A stretch of DNA of 64,000 nt, from the NCBI GenBank assembly GCA_050699515.1, contig JBOHFF010000098.1, positions 1-64,000 of the forward strand, read 5' to 3'. The notes beneath the pieces are model-generated. The model made no database searches. It saw only the letters and a list, made by a program, of their open reading frames with translations, and was not told the origin of the DNA. How positions within the stretch are numbered: position 1 is the first letter of the stretch; each line of letters begins with the position of its first letter. Below, one piece after another: positions 53,316 through 61,858 of this stretch. Origin of the DNA: GCA-003244245 sp050699515. Lineage in GTDB: Bacteria; Actinomycetota; Actinomycetes; Mycobacteriales; Pseudonocardiaceae. Both the position numbers and the translations under genes were made by a program.

Positions 53316-54251
53316 TCAGAAGTTGACGCCAGCCCACAGGGGGTCGTGGTCGGAGTGGGGCGCAACAGTCGCATCACCCGATCGCACTTTCACCGGCTGC
53401 GAGACGAAGATGAAATCGATCTTTTTTGCTCCCACCGGGCGGTCTTCCCCGAAGGCCCAGTCGTCGGATGTCGGCTCACCGCCGCGGCAGGGGAGGGAAA
53501 AGGCGCTAGCCGGGATATTCACCTCGATGTCATTTCCGCACGGACTGTCCACTTCCTTGAATTCGCCGTGCGCGCCGTAACCGTAGTCGCGGTGGTAGAA
53601 GATGTCGGTCACCGCAGACAAGGGATCCGCGTTGAGATCGCCGCCGACGAACTGCACGTAACCCGGATACTTCTCAGCCAGAATGCGCCTGGCCTCCTTG
53701 GCTTCGACGATCCGGGCCTCCTTGTCCGCGTCGTCGCGTCCAGCGCTGAGGTGTATTGAGCAGACAACGACCTTCTTCGCCTTCGCCTGCACGCACAACA
53801 TCTCCCGCTGTTCCCTGCCATCCGGCGACTTGAGGTCATAGGCCGGCGGATTTTCGGAGTCGATACCGAAGTCGTTTCGATACAGGACGGCATTGCCGAA
53901 ATCCGAGGGGTGTTTGCACTTCGCAGTCGACCCTGACTTCGACGTCTTCACGGGGTCGAACTTCACCGTATAGTCGGGAAGCTCGCTGTCGAGACGATCG
54001 CTCCAGTCCCGGCACGCCTCCTGCAGTGCAATGAACGCCGGCTCTCGATCCTTTACGCTGCGAACGAGAGCGTCTGGTGCTTCGTTGCCCTTCGGACCGT
54101 GCTCTTCGTTGCCACCGGCCATGTTGAACGTACCGATCTGGTAGTCGGTTGCGGCATGGGCCGACCCCGCCAACGCGACGGTCACGCCCATCACCACTCC
54201 GGCCACAATGACCAACATGCCGGTGTTCCGCCGGATTCGTGCCATGCTCAT
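53316..54251 (-). CDS. Secreted endonuclease/exonuclease/phosphatase-family protein
   Basis: 311 residues. Sec signal peptide (RIRRNTGMLVIVAGVVMGVT, cut after AHA) then an EEP fold: YQIGTFNMAGGNEEHG, FIALQEACRDW with catalytic Glu, VVCSIHLSAGRDD, VQFVGGDLNADP, KIDFIFVSQ and APHSDHDPLWAGV with the catalytic His. Expected metal and acid-base residues are present. Substrate may be nucleic acid, a phosphodiester or a lipid. ATG 54251 has GGAG 7 bases upstream; the frame extends further without signal. Confidence 0.85.
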   Translation of the reverse strand: MSMARIRRNTGMLVIVAGVVMGVTVALAGSAHAATDYQIGTFNMAGGNEEHGPKGNEAPDALVRSVKDREPAFIALQEACRDWSDRLDSELPDYTVKFDPVKTSKSGSTAKCKHPSDFGNAVLYRNDFGIDSENPPAYDLKSPDGREQREMLCVQAKAKKVVVCSIHLSAGRDDADKEARIVEAKEARRILAEKYPGYVQFVGGDLNADPLSAVTDIFYHRDYGYGAHGEFKEVDSPCGNDIEVNIPASAFSLPCRGGEPTSDDWAFGEDRPVGAKKIDFIFVSQPVKVRSGDATVAPHSDHDPLWAGVNF

Positions 54252-54705
54252 TCTGCCGCTCCGTGTCACTGCCGCCGCAGACGACATCGGCGTACCGGTC
54301 ATGAACGTCCCCGACCCAGCAGCCACCCTCCTGCCTGATGTTGTGTGGAGCACGGCCATATCACCCCGTAATCCTTGACAACAACTGCGCCTGCCTGCAC
54401 CACTGCTAATCGTATGGCAAGCAGCGCGGGGTCCCACGCGCCCGGACGGCAACCCTGGTTTCCCGGGAGCGGGCAGGCAGGGGCGTTGACCGGCCGGGGA
54501 CAGACAGGACCGCGGCGATCGAGTATGCGCAGACACCTGCGGGCTGGAAGCACTTTTCAACCACCTCACCGGCTCGTGACGGAACAGTGCAGACACCTGA
54601 CAGGTGTCCGGCATCCATGTGACATTGCACCGGTTCGGTCAAACTGCTGAGCTACGGTGCCGATCACGTGCTAGATCAAATCAGCGGTCAGGAGAAGGAA
54701 CAACC
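54252..54705. other. Divergent intergenic region with possible operators
   Basis: 454 bases between the secreted EEP gene and the XRE regulator. GCAGACACCTG occurs at 54529-54539 and again at 54589-54599, exactly 60 bases apart. The second copy extends into the dyad GACACCTGACAGGTGTC at 54592-54608. I see no supported gene in the interval. Confidence 0.5.
54592..54608. promoter_or_regulatory. Possible operator: GACACCT dyad
   Basis: GACACCTGACAGGTGTC has perfect 7-base arms and a 3-base centre, about 98 bases before the regulator start. It is a candidate autoregulatory site for the XRE protein. Confidence 0.4.
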
Positions 54706-56073
54706 GTGAAAGCCAAGCGCCACGCGTTCGCGAAGCGCCGCACGATCTGCGGCCATAGCCAGGAAACGCTCGGCCGGTTGATAGGCGTGGAACCCACGAC
54801 GGTCGGGCGCTGGGAGCGCGGCGAGACGTCTCCACAGCCGTGGCTACGGCCCCAGCTTGCCGACACTCTGGCGATGTCGCTGGAGGAACTGGACCACATG
54901 CTCGCCGAGGGACAGCCAACCAAGGCGGTGATCACGCCGGACACGCACGGCGAGCCGGTTGACGGTCCCGAATGCGATCTCGTGCTCATGACACCGTGGA
55001 ACCATCGAGGTACCGTCGAGGCGGCAGTCATGCTGAGCGGTGGTGATGGCTGGGTGAAACGCCGAGGGTTCCTGACCTTGAGCGGCACGGCGCTGACCAC
55101 ACCGGCACACCAATGGCTGGTGCACGAGCCGGAGCCGCTGGTGTCCGGACTGTCCGGGCGTCGCGTGTCGGCGGAGCTGGCGGATCGACTTCCCGCCATG
55201 ATCGCTGAACTGCGGGCGATGGACGATGTCGCGGGCGGCGGGACGGTGTTATCGCTGGCGCGACACGAATTCAGCTGGGTCGCCGGACTGTTGGATCGGG
55301 CCTCCTATAACGAGTCCACCGGGCGCACACTCCATCTCGCACTCGCCGAACTCGGGCAGCTCACGGGGTGGGGCGCCTATGACGCCGGGCAGCCAGGGCT
55401 GGCCCAGCGCTACAACATCGCGGCCCTACGCGCCGCGCACACCATCGATAACCGGCCACTGGGCGCGCACATCCTCGGTTACATGGCCAAACAGACAGCC
55501 CACCAAGGGCAACCCACGGAAGCCGTCACCCTCGCCGAAACTGCCCTCGCCGGGGCGCGAGGTCTGCAGGCCCCACGCTTGCTGGCGCAGCTGCACGTCC
55601 GGCATGCGTATGCCCTGGCGACCGCGCAGGACGCCTCGAGCTGCGCTGCAGCGATCTCCCTAGCCCGCAGCCAGGTCGAGCTGTTCGAGTCAGATAACGA
55701 TTCACCCTGGCTGTACTGGGTTACTCCAGCGTGGATCCTCGTCGAAGCTGGCAACTCCTTGCTTCAGCTAGGACGGGCTGATCGGGCAGCAATCATGCTC
55801 GAAGAAGGTCTCGCCTCATTCGATGAGTCCTTCGCCCGGGACCGGCAGCTCTACCTGGTCCATTCGGCCGACGCCCTGTCCCGACCGGGCAAGCAGCGCG
55901 ATCTTGATGCCGCCGCCCATCAAGGTATGACAGCAATTGAACTGGCCAAGAGCTTGGACTCGACCCTTAGCGTCAACCTACTCGACAGCCTTTACCACCA
56001 GCTCACACCGCACGCCAAGGTACGGGCAGTACGTGACTTCCTGGACCGAGCACGAGATCTTGTCGAGGTGTAG
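54706..56073 (+). CDS. XRE-family regulator with TPR-like repeats
   Basis: 455 residues. HTH at about 5-60: FAKRRTICGHSQETLGRLIG, then VEPTTVGRWERGETSPQPW. A connector with RRGFLTLSGTALTTPAHQWL follows, then TPR-like helices (LAQRYNIAALRAAHTIDNRP, EAVTLAETALAGARG). This is the large actinomycete class that often controls nearby genes or natural products. GTG 54706 has AGGAGAAGGA upstream. It may control the divergent secreted EEP gene. Confidence 0.85.
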   Translation: MKAKRHAFAKRRTICGHSQETLGRLIGVEPTTVGRWERGETSPQPWLRPQLADTLAMSLEELDHMLAEGQPTKAVITPDTHGEPVDGPECDLVLMTPWNHRGTVEAAVMLSGGDGWVKRRGFLTLSGTALTTPAHQWLVHEPEPLVSGLSGRRVSAELADRLPAMIAELRAMDDVAGGGTVLSLARHEFSWVAGLLDRASYNESTGRTLHLALAELGQLTGWGAYDAGQPGLAQRYNIAALRAAHTIDNRPLGAHILGYMAKQTAHQGQPTEAVTLAETALAGARGLQAPRLLAQLHVRHAYALATAQDASSCAAAISLARSQVELFESDNDSPWLYWVTPAWILVEAGNSLLQLGRADRAAIMLEEGLASFDESFARDRQLYLVHSADALSRPGKQRDLDAAAHQGMTAIELAKSLDSTLSVNLLDSLYHQLTPHAKVRAVRDFLDRARDLVEV

Positions 56074-56110
56074 CCGTATTAATCCGTAATACTGCTGGTA
56101 CCGTCGGCGC

Positions 56111-56338
56111 GTGAGTGGGAGCAGGCTGTCGATCTCGGTTCCCGCTGAACTGGAGGACACGATCCGGGCCGCCGCCGAGGCTGCCGGGTTGCCGGTGCAG
56201 GCCACGATCGCTGACGGACTGGCCGCGGTGGCTGAGTTCGAGGCTGACGACGGCGCCTTGACCGACGCCGAACGGGCCCAGGCACGCCAGACACTCATCG
56301 ACGCCGAGGTCATCCCACCGCAACGGGCCACCGGCTAG
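56111..56338 (+). CDS. Small antitoxin-like protein (VapB/RHH-type)
   Basis: 75 residues. RLSISVPAELEDTIRAAAEA, then GLPVQATIADGLAAV, fits an RHH domain; the acidic tail FEADDGALTDAERAQ is antitoxin-like. It is followed after 2 bases by a broken PIN toxin gene, so the pair was a VapBC module. GTG start without a clear ribosome site; AT-rich bases upstream may serve a leaderless promoter. Confidence 0.7.
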   Translation: MSGSRLSISVPAELEDTIRAAAEAAGLPVQATIADGLAAVAEFEADDGALTDAERAQARQTLIDAEVIPPQRATG

Positions 56339-56340
56339 CG

Positions 56341-56537
56341 GTGTCAGGGATCGTCTACGACACCGGCGCGCTGGTGGCCGCCGAACGGTGTCACCGAGGC
56401 GCCTTCGACGTCATCGACGCGCTGGTCGTGGCCACCGCGTTTGCGACTGCAGGCGCTGGTGGTCTCCAGCGACCCGGATGACCCTCCAGCATCTCGCGTC
56501 CAGCCTGCACAGCAAGCCGGCGATCTTCAGCGTGTAA
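56341..56537 (+). pseudogene. vapC: PIN-domain toxin vapC, deleted internally
   Basis: Starts MSGIVYDTGALVAAER-like (GTG start), including the first PIN Asp, then jumps within a few codons to the C-terminal FDVIDALVVATAF. A further frame change gives the final SSDPDDLQHLASSL-type end read across frames, stopping at TAA 56535. Roughly 80 central codons with other catalytic acids are missing. It cannot be an active nuclease. Confidence 0.75.
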
Positions 56538-56559
56538 CCCTCACGCCGCGGACGAACCA

Positions 56560-56982
56560 TCAGGAACTCGGGGGCACCACCCAGGCGGCTACAGCGACGA
56601 CGAAATCATCGAGGTCCGTGAGATTCGCGAGCCGGTCGAGCACAATGCCGTCGTCGACCTCGATGTAGTCGTGCACGAGTACGTTCCGGAATCCCACCGC
56701 CCGGCGTAGGCGGTCCGCGAGATCCGCGGAGAGCACTCCGTGCGCGCCCAGCAAGCGGACCGCGTCACCATTGTCCCGCGGCGGACCCCACCCTTGAGAT
56801 GCGCACACGTGCTGAGCGACGTCGACGCCCGCCTCGATCGCCGTCACGAAGGTGTACTTGACGCCGCGCAACCACAGCGGATCGGCGCGCCGCTGCGGAG
56901 CGGCCGACGCCTCGGTGCGGAGCACGGTGAGGTCGTCACTGATCGACCGGAGCAGCCGGAGGACCCGGACCTCATCGACCAC
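56560..56982 (-). CDS. hepT: HEPN-domain toxin HepT
   Basis: 140 residues, complete. Helical HEPN fold with the RNase motif in FRNVLVHDYIEVDD (R-x4-H-x-Y); the Tyr is the residue modified by MntA in studied systems. KYTFVTAIEAGVDVAQHVCA is the central helix. Overlaps the mntA stop by 11 bases. Compare the broken hepT at 31633. Confidence 0.85.
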   Translation of the reverse strand: MVDEVRVLRLLRSISDDLTVLRTEASAAPQRRADPLWLRGVKYTFVTAIEAGVDVAQHVCASQGWGPPRDNGDAVRLLGAHGVLSADLADRLRRAVGFRNVLVHDYIEVDDGIVLDRLANLTDLDDFVVAVAAWVVPPSS

Positions 56983-57358
56983 GGCGGAGCGCCTCGGCGT
57001 ACTCGCGGTGGCTGCGCAACAGCCGCGGCTGCTCGTCGGAGTAGATCTTGCGCGTCATGGCGATCCAGCGGACCCGTGCCGGCGGGTCGTCGTCGAACAG
57101 GAGGCGGCCGTGCAGCGCGATCCGACCGGCAAGCTCGAGGGGGGCGCCATTGAGCACCACGAGATCCACCCCCGGCGGGAGCAGTACCTCGAAGGCCGGC
57201 GGCGGGTCGAACGGCCACCAGGCCGCGACGTCGACATCGGAGTCCGCTCGCGGCGAACCGCCCGCCCGACTTCCATGCAACAGTCCGAATCGAGCCCCGG
57301 CACCGCGCAACACCGCGACGATCTCAGCAGCGAGGCCCTCCGGCACAGCGAAGGTCAT
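56972..57358 (-). CDS. mntA: MNT-domain nucleotidyltransferase antitoxin (MntA)
   Basis: 128 residues. MNT motif LLHGSRAGGSPRADSDVDVA near residues 26-45, with the two Asp for Mg. It should adenylylate HepT on its Tyr and neutralise it. This pair looks intact. A family A palindrome lies 45 bases upstream of its ATG. Confidence 0.85.
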   Translation of the reverse strand: MTFAVPEGLAAEIVAVLRGAGARFGLLHGSRAGGSPRADSDVDVAAWWPFDPPPAFEVLLPPGVDLVVLNGAPLELAGRIALHGRLLFDDDPPARVRWIAMTRKIYSDEQPRLLRSHREYAEALRRGR

Positions 57359-57403
57359 AGAACAGAGTCTCGCACGCGTCCGCTAGCTCAGATGACAGTC
57401 CCG

Positions 57404-57459
57404 TTCTGGATGCAGACTGTTGATATTTGGCCCCACATAGGGGCAGTCTGCATCCAGAA
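57404..57459. repeat. Palindromic repeat, family A, copy 2
   Basis: TTCTGGATGCAGACTG and its exact complement (16-base arms) surround 24 bases that contain a smaller GCCCC/GGGGC hairpin. The arms equal those at 9837-9900 while the interior differs, as expected for a mobile or folding-selected repeat. Confidence 0.85.
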
Positions 57460-57536
57460 TCCGATTTGGGCGATCTGGAGGTGTGAGTGGATTTCTTCGT
57501 CAGCCACGCTGGGCGGGATCAGGCTCGGGACACTTG

Positions 57537-57566
57537 CGACCCCGATATGTCTCCATATCGGGGTCG
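57537..57566 (-). terminator. Hairpin terminator downstream of the nitrobindin-like gene
   Basis: CGACCCCGATATG and its perfect complement enclose TCTC: a 13-bp stem and 4-base loop located 17 bases beyond the stop at 57583. There is no T-run, which is common in high-GC actinobacteria. Confidence 0.7.
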
Positions 57567-57582
57567 TCGGGGCGAGGGCGGG

Positions 57583-58197
57583 CTAGCCGGCGATGCGTTT
57601 GAGTTGGGCGGAGAGGTGCGGCTTGATGGGCAGGCCGCGCAGCGCCCGCTCTTCGACGTAGACGAGGTCACCGTCTTCGACGATGCCGTACAAGCGGGCG
57701 GCGGCGGTGGTCTCCCGGGCCGTGTCGGTCCGCTCGATGACATCGGCGCGCAGCTCCCAGGACGTCTCGCTGATGCGCCCGCCGTAGTAGATCTCACAGA
57801 TCCCGAACATGTGCGCGAGGACCACCTCGATGGTCTCGTCCTCGTCCATCCGCCACCACCCGACCTCACGAGCCGCGGGGCGCAGCACCTTGCCGGAGGG
57901 ACTCAGCAGCCACGCCCGCGCCTCGTAAACCAGGAACGGCCTGCCGTCATGGGAGAAGCTGATCTGCTGACCGTAGGGGAACTCGCCGAGCAAGGAGGGG
58001 TACTGGGCCAAGCCCTTCCCCCGCCACACACCCAGCAGTGGCGCCAGCGGCCCGCACTGCGGGTGCAACTCGACGCCCTGCTCGAGCGTGACGGCGTCCA
58101 GCGGAACCGGCAGATCGTCGAACCAGGGAAAGTGGCCGTCGGCGGCGACGTGCTGCGTGTCGGCGTCGGGACTCGACTCGGAGGTGTCGCTGTTCAC
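57583..58197 (-). CDS. Nitrobindin-like heme-binding beta-barrel protein (FABP family)
   Basis: 204 residues. The nitrobindin motif LLGVWRGKGLAQYP is at about 54-67, followed by GQQISFSHDGRPFLVYEARA, REVGWWRMDEDETIEVVLAH and SETSWELRADVIERT. Mycobacterial homologs bind heme and isomerise peroxynitrite. The C-terminal proximal-His candidate is in KPHLSAQL. Single gene. Confidence 0.85.
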   Translation of the reverse strand: MNSDTSESSPDADTQHVAADGHFPWFDDLPVPLDAVTLEQGVELHPQCGPLAPLLGVWRGKGLAQYPSLLGEFPYGQQISFSHDGRPFLVYEARAWLLSPSGKVLRPAAREVGWWRMDEDETIEVVLAHMFGICEIYYGGRISETSWELRADVIERTDTARETTAAARLYGIVEDGDLVYVEERALRGLPIKPHLSAQLKRIAG

Positions 58198-58372
58198 CCC
58201 TGAATCGGATCACGAACCGACCCTCCCGCGCTAGGTAACCGCGGACGCCGTTGTGGCGTCACGCGTGAGACGGTCACAAGACTCGGTGACAATCACACCT
58301 TGTCACGGCAAACCCTGTGGAATGACCCTCGGAAGGCGTACTCTGAAGGCTTATCGCCGAGGGGGGTCTCAC

Positions 58373-58825
58373 GTGATACGTGTCTTTCGCCATACCGTCA
58401 TCGCGCTCACCGTCACCGTCGGGTGCGCGGTGTTGACCCCGGCGGTCGCGGCCGCCGCTGCCCAGTCCGCGGCCGCGCCGTGCGGGCCGTCCGCGGCGGC
58501 CTGTGTCAGCCTGAGTAGCCAGCGAGCCTGGCTGATGAGCGGTGGCCAGGTCACCTACGGACCGACCCCGATCGCGACCGGCAAACCAGGTTGGCGCACC
58601 CCGCCTGGGGTGTTCCGGGTGCTCTGGAAGAACAAGAACCACCGCAGCCGCCAGTTCAACAACGCTCCGATGCCCAATTCCGTGTTCTTCACCAGCACCG
58701 GTATCGCGTTCCATGAAGGCAGCGTCAACGCGCCCTCGCACGGATGTGTCCGCCTGAGCAAGAAGGCTGCGGCCACCTTCTTCAACACACTCTCGGTAGG
58801 CCAGGTGGTACAGGTGGTCAACTGA
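58373..58825 (+). CDS. Small secreted L,D-transpeptidase (YkuD domain)
   Basis: 150 residues. Signal peptide (FRHTVIALTVTVGCAVLTPA, cleavage near AAAA). The YkuD catalytic motif is IAFHEGSVNAPSHGCVRLS, with His and Cys in place; VSLSSQRAWLM begins the domain. It should cross-link or modify peptidoglycan. At about 115 mature residues it has only the catalytic domain. GTG 58373 has GAGGGGGG upstream. Confidence 0.85.
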   Translation: MIRVFRHTVIALTVTVGCAVLTPAVAAAAAQSAAAPCGPSAAACVSLSSQRAWLMSGGQVTYGPTPIATGKPGWRTPPGVFRVLWKNKNHRSRQFNNAPMPNSVFFTSTGIAFHEGSVNAPSHGCVRLSKKAAATFFNTLSVGQVVQVVN

Positions 58826-58832
58826 TCGGCAC

Positions 58833-59459
58833 TCAACTGATCAACACCAGGGCGCGCAGCGCGGGCAGCAGTGCCCGTAACGCCCGGCCCCGGTGTGACG
58901 TGGCATCTTTTTCCGCCGGGTCCAGCTCAGCGGAAGTGCGCTGATAGCCGTCCGGGACGAAGATCGGGTCGTAGCCAAAGCCGTTGCCGCCGCGGGCTGC
59001 CCGGGTCAGGGTGCCGCGCCAGGATCCGCGCACCACAGTCTGAGTGATCCCGCCGGCCGAGGGCACGGCCAGCGCCGCGGCGCAGACGAACGCTGCGCCA
59101 CGTCGATCGTCGGGGACGTCGGTGAGCTGATCGAGCACCAGTTGCAGGTTCGCCGCATCGTCACCGTGGCGGCCAGCCCACCTGGCCGAGAGCACCCCGG
59201 GCATACCGCCCAACGCGTCCACCTCCAGGCCTGAGTCGTCGGCTACCGTGGGCAGGCCGGTGGAAGCAGCCGCATCCTGGGCTTTGGCCAGCGCGTTCTT
59301 CTCGAAGGTGGCGGCGGTCTCCGGGGCCTCCGGGAACGGTGGCACGTCGTCGAGTCCGACCACGTACACGCCGGGCAGGTCCGCGGAGACCAGGATCCGC
59401 CGCAGCTCGGTCAGCTTCTTGGCGTTCCGCGTTGCCAGCAGCAACCGCACAGGGCTCAC
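58833..59459 (-). CDS. rdgB: dITP/XTP pyrophosphatase (RdgB/HAM1)
   Basis: 208 residues. RLLLATRNAKKLTELRRIL binds the triphosphate; VADDSGLEVDALGGMPGVLS has the catalytic Asp residues; GGNGFGYDPIFVPDG is the C-terminal signature. It removes non-canonical purine nucleotides. GTG start overlaps the rph stop by 4 bases, the same order as in M. tuberculosis. Confidence 0.95.
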   Translation of the reverse strand: MSPVRLLLATRNAKKLTELRRILVSADLPGVYVVGLDDVPPFPEAPETAATFEKNALAKAQDAAASTGLPTVADDSGLEVDALGGMPGVLSARWAGRHGDDAANLQLVLDQLTDVPDDRRGAAFVCAAALAVPSAGGITQTVVRGSWRGTLTRAARGGNGFGYDPIFVPDGYQRTSAELDPAEKDATSHRGRALRALLPALRALVLIS

Positions 59460-60202
59460 GACCGGGGCAGCTCACCGGGGTAGGGCGCGGCCAGCGCGCG
59501 CGCCTGGAACGCGGTCAACTCCTGGCAGCCCTTGAGCGCCATGTCCAGCATCTGGTCCAGAGTGGATCGCGCGAAGGTGGCGCCTTCGCCGGTACCCTGC
59601 AGCTCCACCAGGGTGCCGCTATCGGTGGCCACCACATTCATATCCACCTCCGCGCGGGAGTCCTCCTCGTAGGGCAGGTCCAACAGGACCTGCCCGTCCA
59701 CCACGCCGACACTCACCGCGGCGATCGAGCAGGACAAGGGATGGGGGTGGCGCAGCCGGCCCGCGGCGCGCAACCAGGTCACCGCGTCGGCCAACGCCAC
59801 ATAGCCACCGGTGATCGCCGCGGTGCGGGTGCCGCCGTCGGCCTGGATGACATCGCAGTCGAGCGAGACGGTGTTCTCCCCCAGCGCGGCAAGGTCGATG
59901 CACGACCGCAGGGCGCGCCCGATCAGCCTGCTGATCTCGTGCGTCCGGCCGCCCAGGCGGCCCCTGACCGATTCCCGCTCACTGCGGGTGTGCGTTGCGG
60001 ACGGCAGCATCGCGTACTCCGCGGTGAGCCAGCCCTGCCCGGAACCCTTGCGCCAGCGCGGCACACCCTCGACCACACTCGCCGCGCAAAGTACCCGGGT
60101 GCCGCCGCACTCGATCAGCACCGACCCCGCGGGCCACTGCTGGTAACCCCGGGTGATGCGCACTTCCCGGAGCGCCTCGTCGGTCCTGCCGTCCGTTCGT
60201 GC
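59456..60202 (-). CDS. rph: Ribonuclease PH
   Basis: 248 residues. RTDGRTDEALREVRITRGYQ start, SVLIECGGTRVLCAASV, GRTHEISRLIGRALRSCIDL, CDVIQADGGTRTAAITGGYV with the phosphate-binding region, and EVDMNVVATDSGTLVELQGT. It trims tRNA 3' ends phosphorolytically. GTG 60202 is chosen since it begins the conserved sequence. Confidence 0.95.
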   Translation of the reverse strand, partial: ARTDGRTDEALREVRITRGYQQWPAGSVLIECGGTRVLCAASVVEGVPRWRKGSGQGWLTAEYAMLPSATHTRSERESVRGRLGGRTHEISRLIGRALRSCIDLAALGENTVSLDCDVIQADGGTRTAAITGGYVALADAVTWLRAAGRLRHPHPLSCSIAAVSVGVVDGQVLLDLPYEEDSRAEVDMNVVATDSGTLVELQGTGEGATFARSTLDQMLDMALKGCQELTAFQARALAAPYPGELPRS

Positions 60203-60285
60203 CACCGGATCAGCGTACTCACCGCCAGGAGCGGATCCCCACGCCACGACGGCCGAGCCGTCGAAATGTCACGACGGCGGAGCCG

Positions 60286-61044
60286 TCAAATGTCATAGTG
60301 GCCGCCGGGACGGACCAGCGCGGTAGGGCCATCGAACGCGGCCTTGGCCTCGGCGAGCACCTGCTCGGGATCAGTCCACGGCGGCACGTGGGTGATCAGT
60401 AGCCGTCTGACGCCCGCCGCCGCGGCAGCCTCGCCGACGTCCTTACCGGACAGGTGGACCCCAACGGGGTTGCCGGGCTGGTCCGGCCAGGACGCCTCGG
60501 CGAGCAACACATCGGCACCGGTAGCCAGCTCGACGAGCTGCCGGCACGGGCCGGTGTCGCCGGAGAAGACCAGCACCCGCCCCGCGTGGCTGATCCGCAG
60601 CGCGTAAGCCTCGCAAGGATGCTCGACAGGTGCGGTGCGCAGCTCGAAGGAACCGATCCGGACCGGCTCACGGTAGGACCGGAAGTCGTAGACGTCGGAC
60701 AGATCGGTCACCGCGCACTCCGCGGCGCTGGGTGCGTATGCGGCCGCCAGGCGCTCGGCGAGTCCTGAGGGCCCGTACACCGGCAGCGTGTCATGGGGCG
60801 GCGGGTGCGGGTGGTAGCGGCGGTAGACGGTCATACCGGCGACATCCGCACAGTGGTCAGGGTGCAGGTGGGACAGCACCAGCCCGTCGAGGGTGAAAGG
60901 GTCGAGGTAGCGCTGCAGCGCGCCGAAGGCCCCGTTGCCCAGATCGAGCACCACGCTGGTGCCCTCAGCGCGAACCAGGTAACCCGACGCTGGCGACTCC
61001 GGCCCGGGGACGCTGCCGGAGCAGCCCAGCACCGTCAGCAACAT
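60286..61044 (-). CDS. MBL-fold hydrolase, cyclic-nucleotide phosphodiesterase-like (Rv1339 type)
   Basis: 252 residues. Metal site LVLSHLHPDHCADVAGM; VLVFSGDTGPCRQLVELA; LLITHVPPW supplies a late His. It resembles the RNase Z/arylsulfatase-like branch. The place between murI and rph matches Rv1339 in M. tuberculosis, reported as an atypical cAMP phosphodiesterase; the same activity here is inferred from synteny and motifs. Confidence 0.85.
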   Translation of the reverse strand: MLLTVLGCSGSVPGPESPASGYLVRAEGTSVVLDLGNGAFGALQRYLDPFTLDGLVLSHLHPDHCADVAGMTVYRRYHPHPPPHDTLPVYGPSGLAERLAAAYAPSAAECAVTDLSDVYDFRSYREPVRIGSFELRTAPVEHPCEAYALRISHAGRVLVFSGDTGPCRQLVELATGADVLLAEASWPDQPGNPVGVHLSGKDVGEAAAAAGVRRLLITHVPPWTDPEQVLAEAKAAFDGPTALVRPGGHYDI

Positions 61045-61057
61045 CGCACCCCTCCGC

Positions 61058-61858
61058 TCAGTCCCCGGCGAGCACTGTGGCTGCTAACGAGGGCCCCAGG
61101 AAACGGCGGGCCAACCGGGCGAAGGACACCGGATCCCCGGTGGCGGCGAACAGGTGCTCCGGCTCCGCCGGCTCGGCGCGCAGCAATTCGTGCTCGGTGA
61201 GCACCCGCAGCACATCCTTGGCGGTCTCCTCCGCGCTGGACACCAGCGTCACCTCATCGCCCATGACGAACTGCAGTACCCCGGTGAGCAGCGGGTAGTG
61301 CGTGCAGGCCAGCACGAGGGTGTCCACCCCGGCGCGCTGCAGTGGCTCCAGGTAGGACTCCGCCAGGCCGAGCATCTGGCGCCCCGAGGTCATCCCGCGC
61401 TCCACGAAGTCCACGAACCGTGGGCAGGCAACCCCGGTCACCTCGACGTGGGGGGCGGCGGCGAAGGCGTCGTGATAGGCCCGGGACCGGATGGTCGCCT
61501 CAGTCCCGATCACCCCTATCCGACCGGAGTGGGTGGCCGCCACGGCTCGCCGCACCGCTGGGCGCACCACCTCCACCACCGGGATGGAGTAACGCTCCCT
61601 GGCATCGGCCAGGCACGCCGCGGAGGCCGTGTTGCAGGCGACGACGAGCAGCTTCACCCCGCTGCCCACCAACTCGTCGGCCACCGCCAGCGCATGCGAC
61701 CGGATCCGCGCGATGGGTAGCGGACCGTAGGGTCCGTGCGCGGTGTCGCCGACGTAGTGCAACCGCTCCTGCGGTAACTGGTCGGCGATGGCACGCGCGA
61801 CGGTGAGCCCACCCACACCGGAATCGAAGACCCCGATCGGGGTGGCTGAGTCGATCAC
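61058..61858 (-). CDS. murI: Glutamate racemase
   Basis: 266 residues. IGVFDSGVGGLTVARAI, HYVGDTAHGPYGPLP, catalytic Cys in LLVVACNTASAACLAD and second Cys in TLVLACTHYPLLTGVL. It makes D-glutamate for peptidoglycan. GTG 61858 overlaps the rhomboid stop by 4 bases. Confidence 0.96.
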   Translation of the reverse strand: MIDSATPIGVFDSGVGGLTVARAIADQLPQERLHYVGDTAHGPYGPLPIARIRSHALAVADELVGSGVKLLVVACNTASAACLADARERYSIPVVEVVRPAVRRAVAATHSGRIGVIGTEATIRSRAYHDAFAAAPHVEVTGVACPRFVDFVERGMTSGRQMLGLAESYLEPLQRAGVDTLVLACTHYPLLTGVLQFVMGDEVTLVSSAEETAKDVLRVLTEHELLRAEPAEPEHLFAATGDPVSFARLARRFLGPSLAATVLAGD

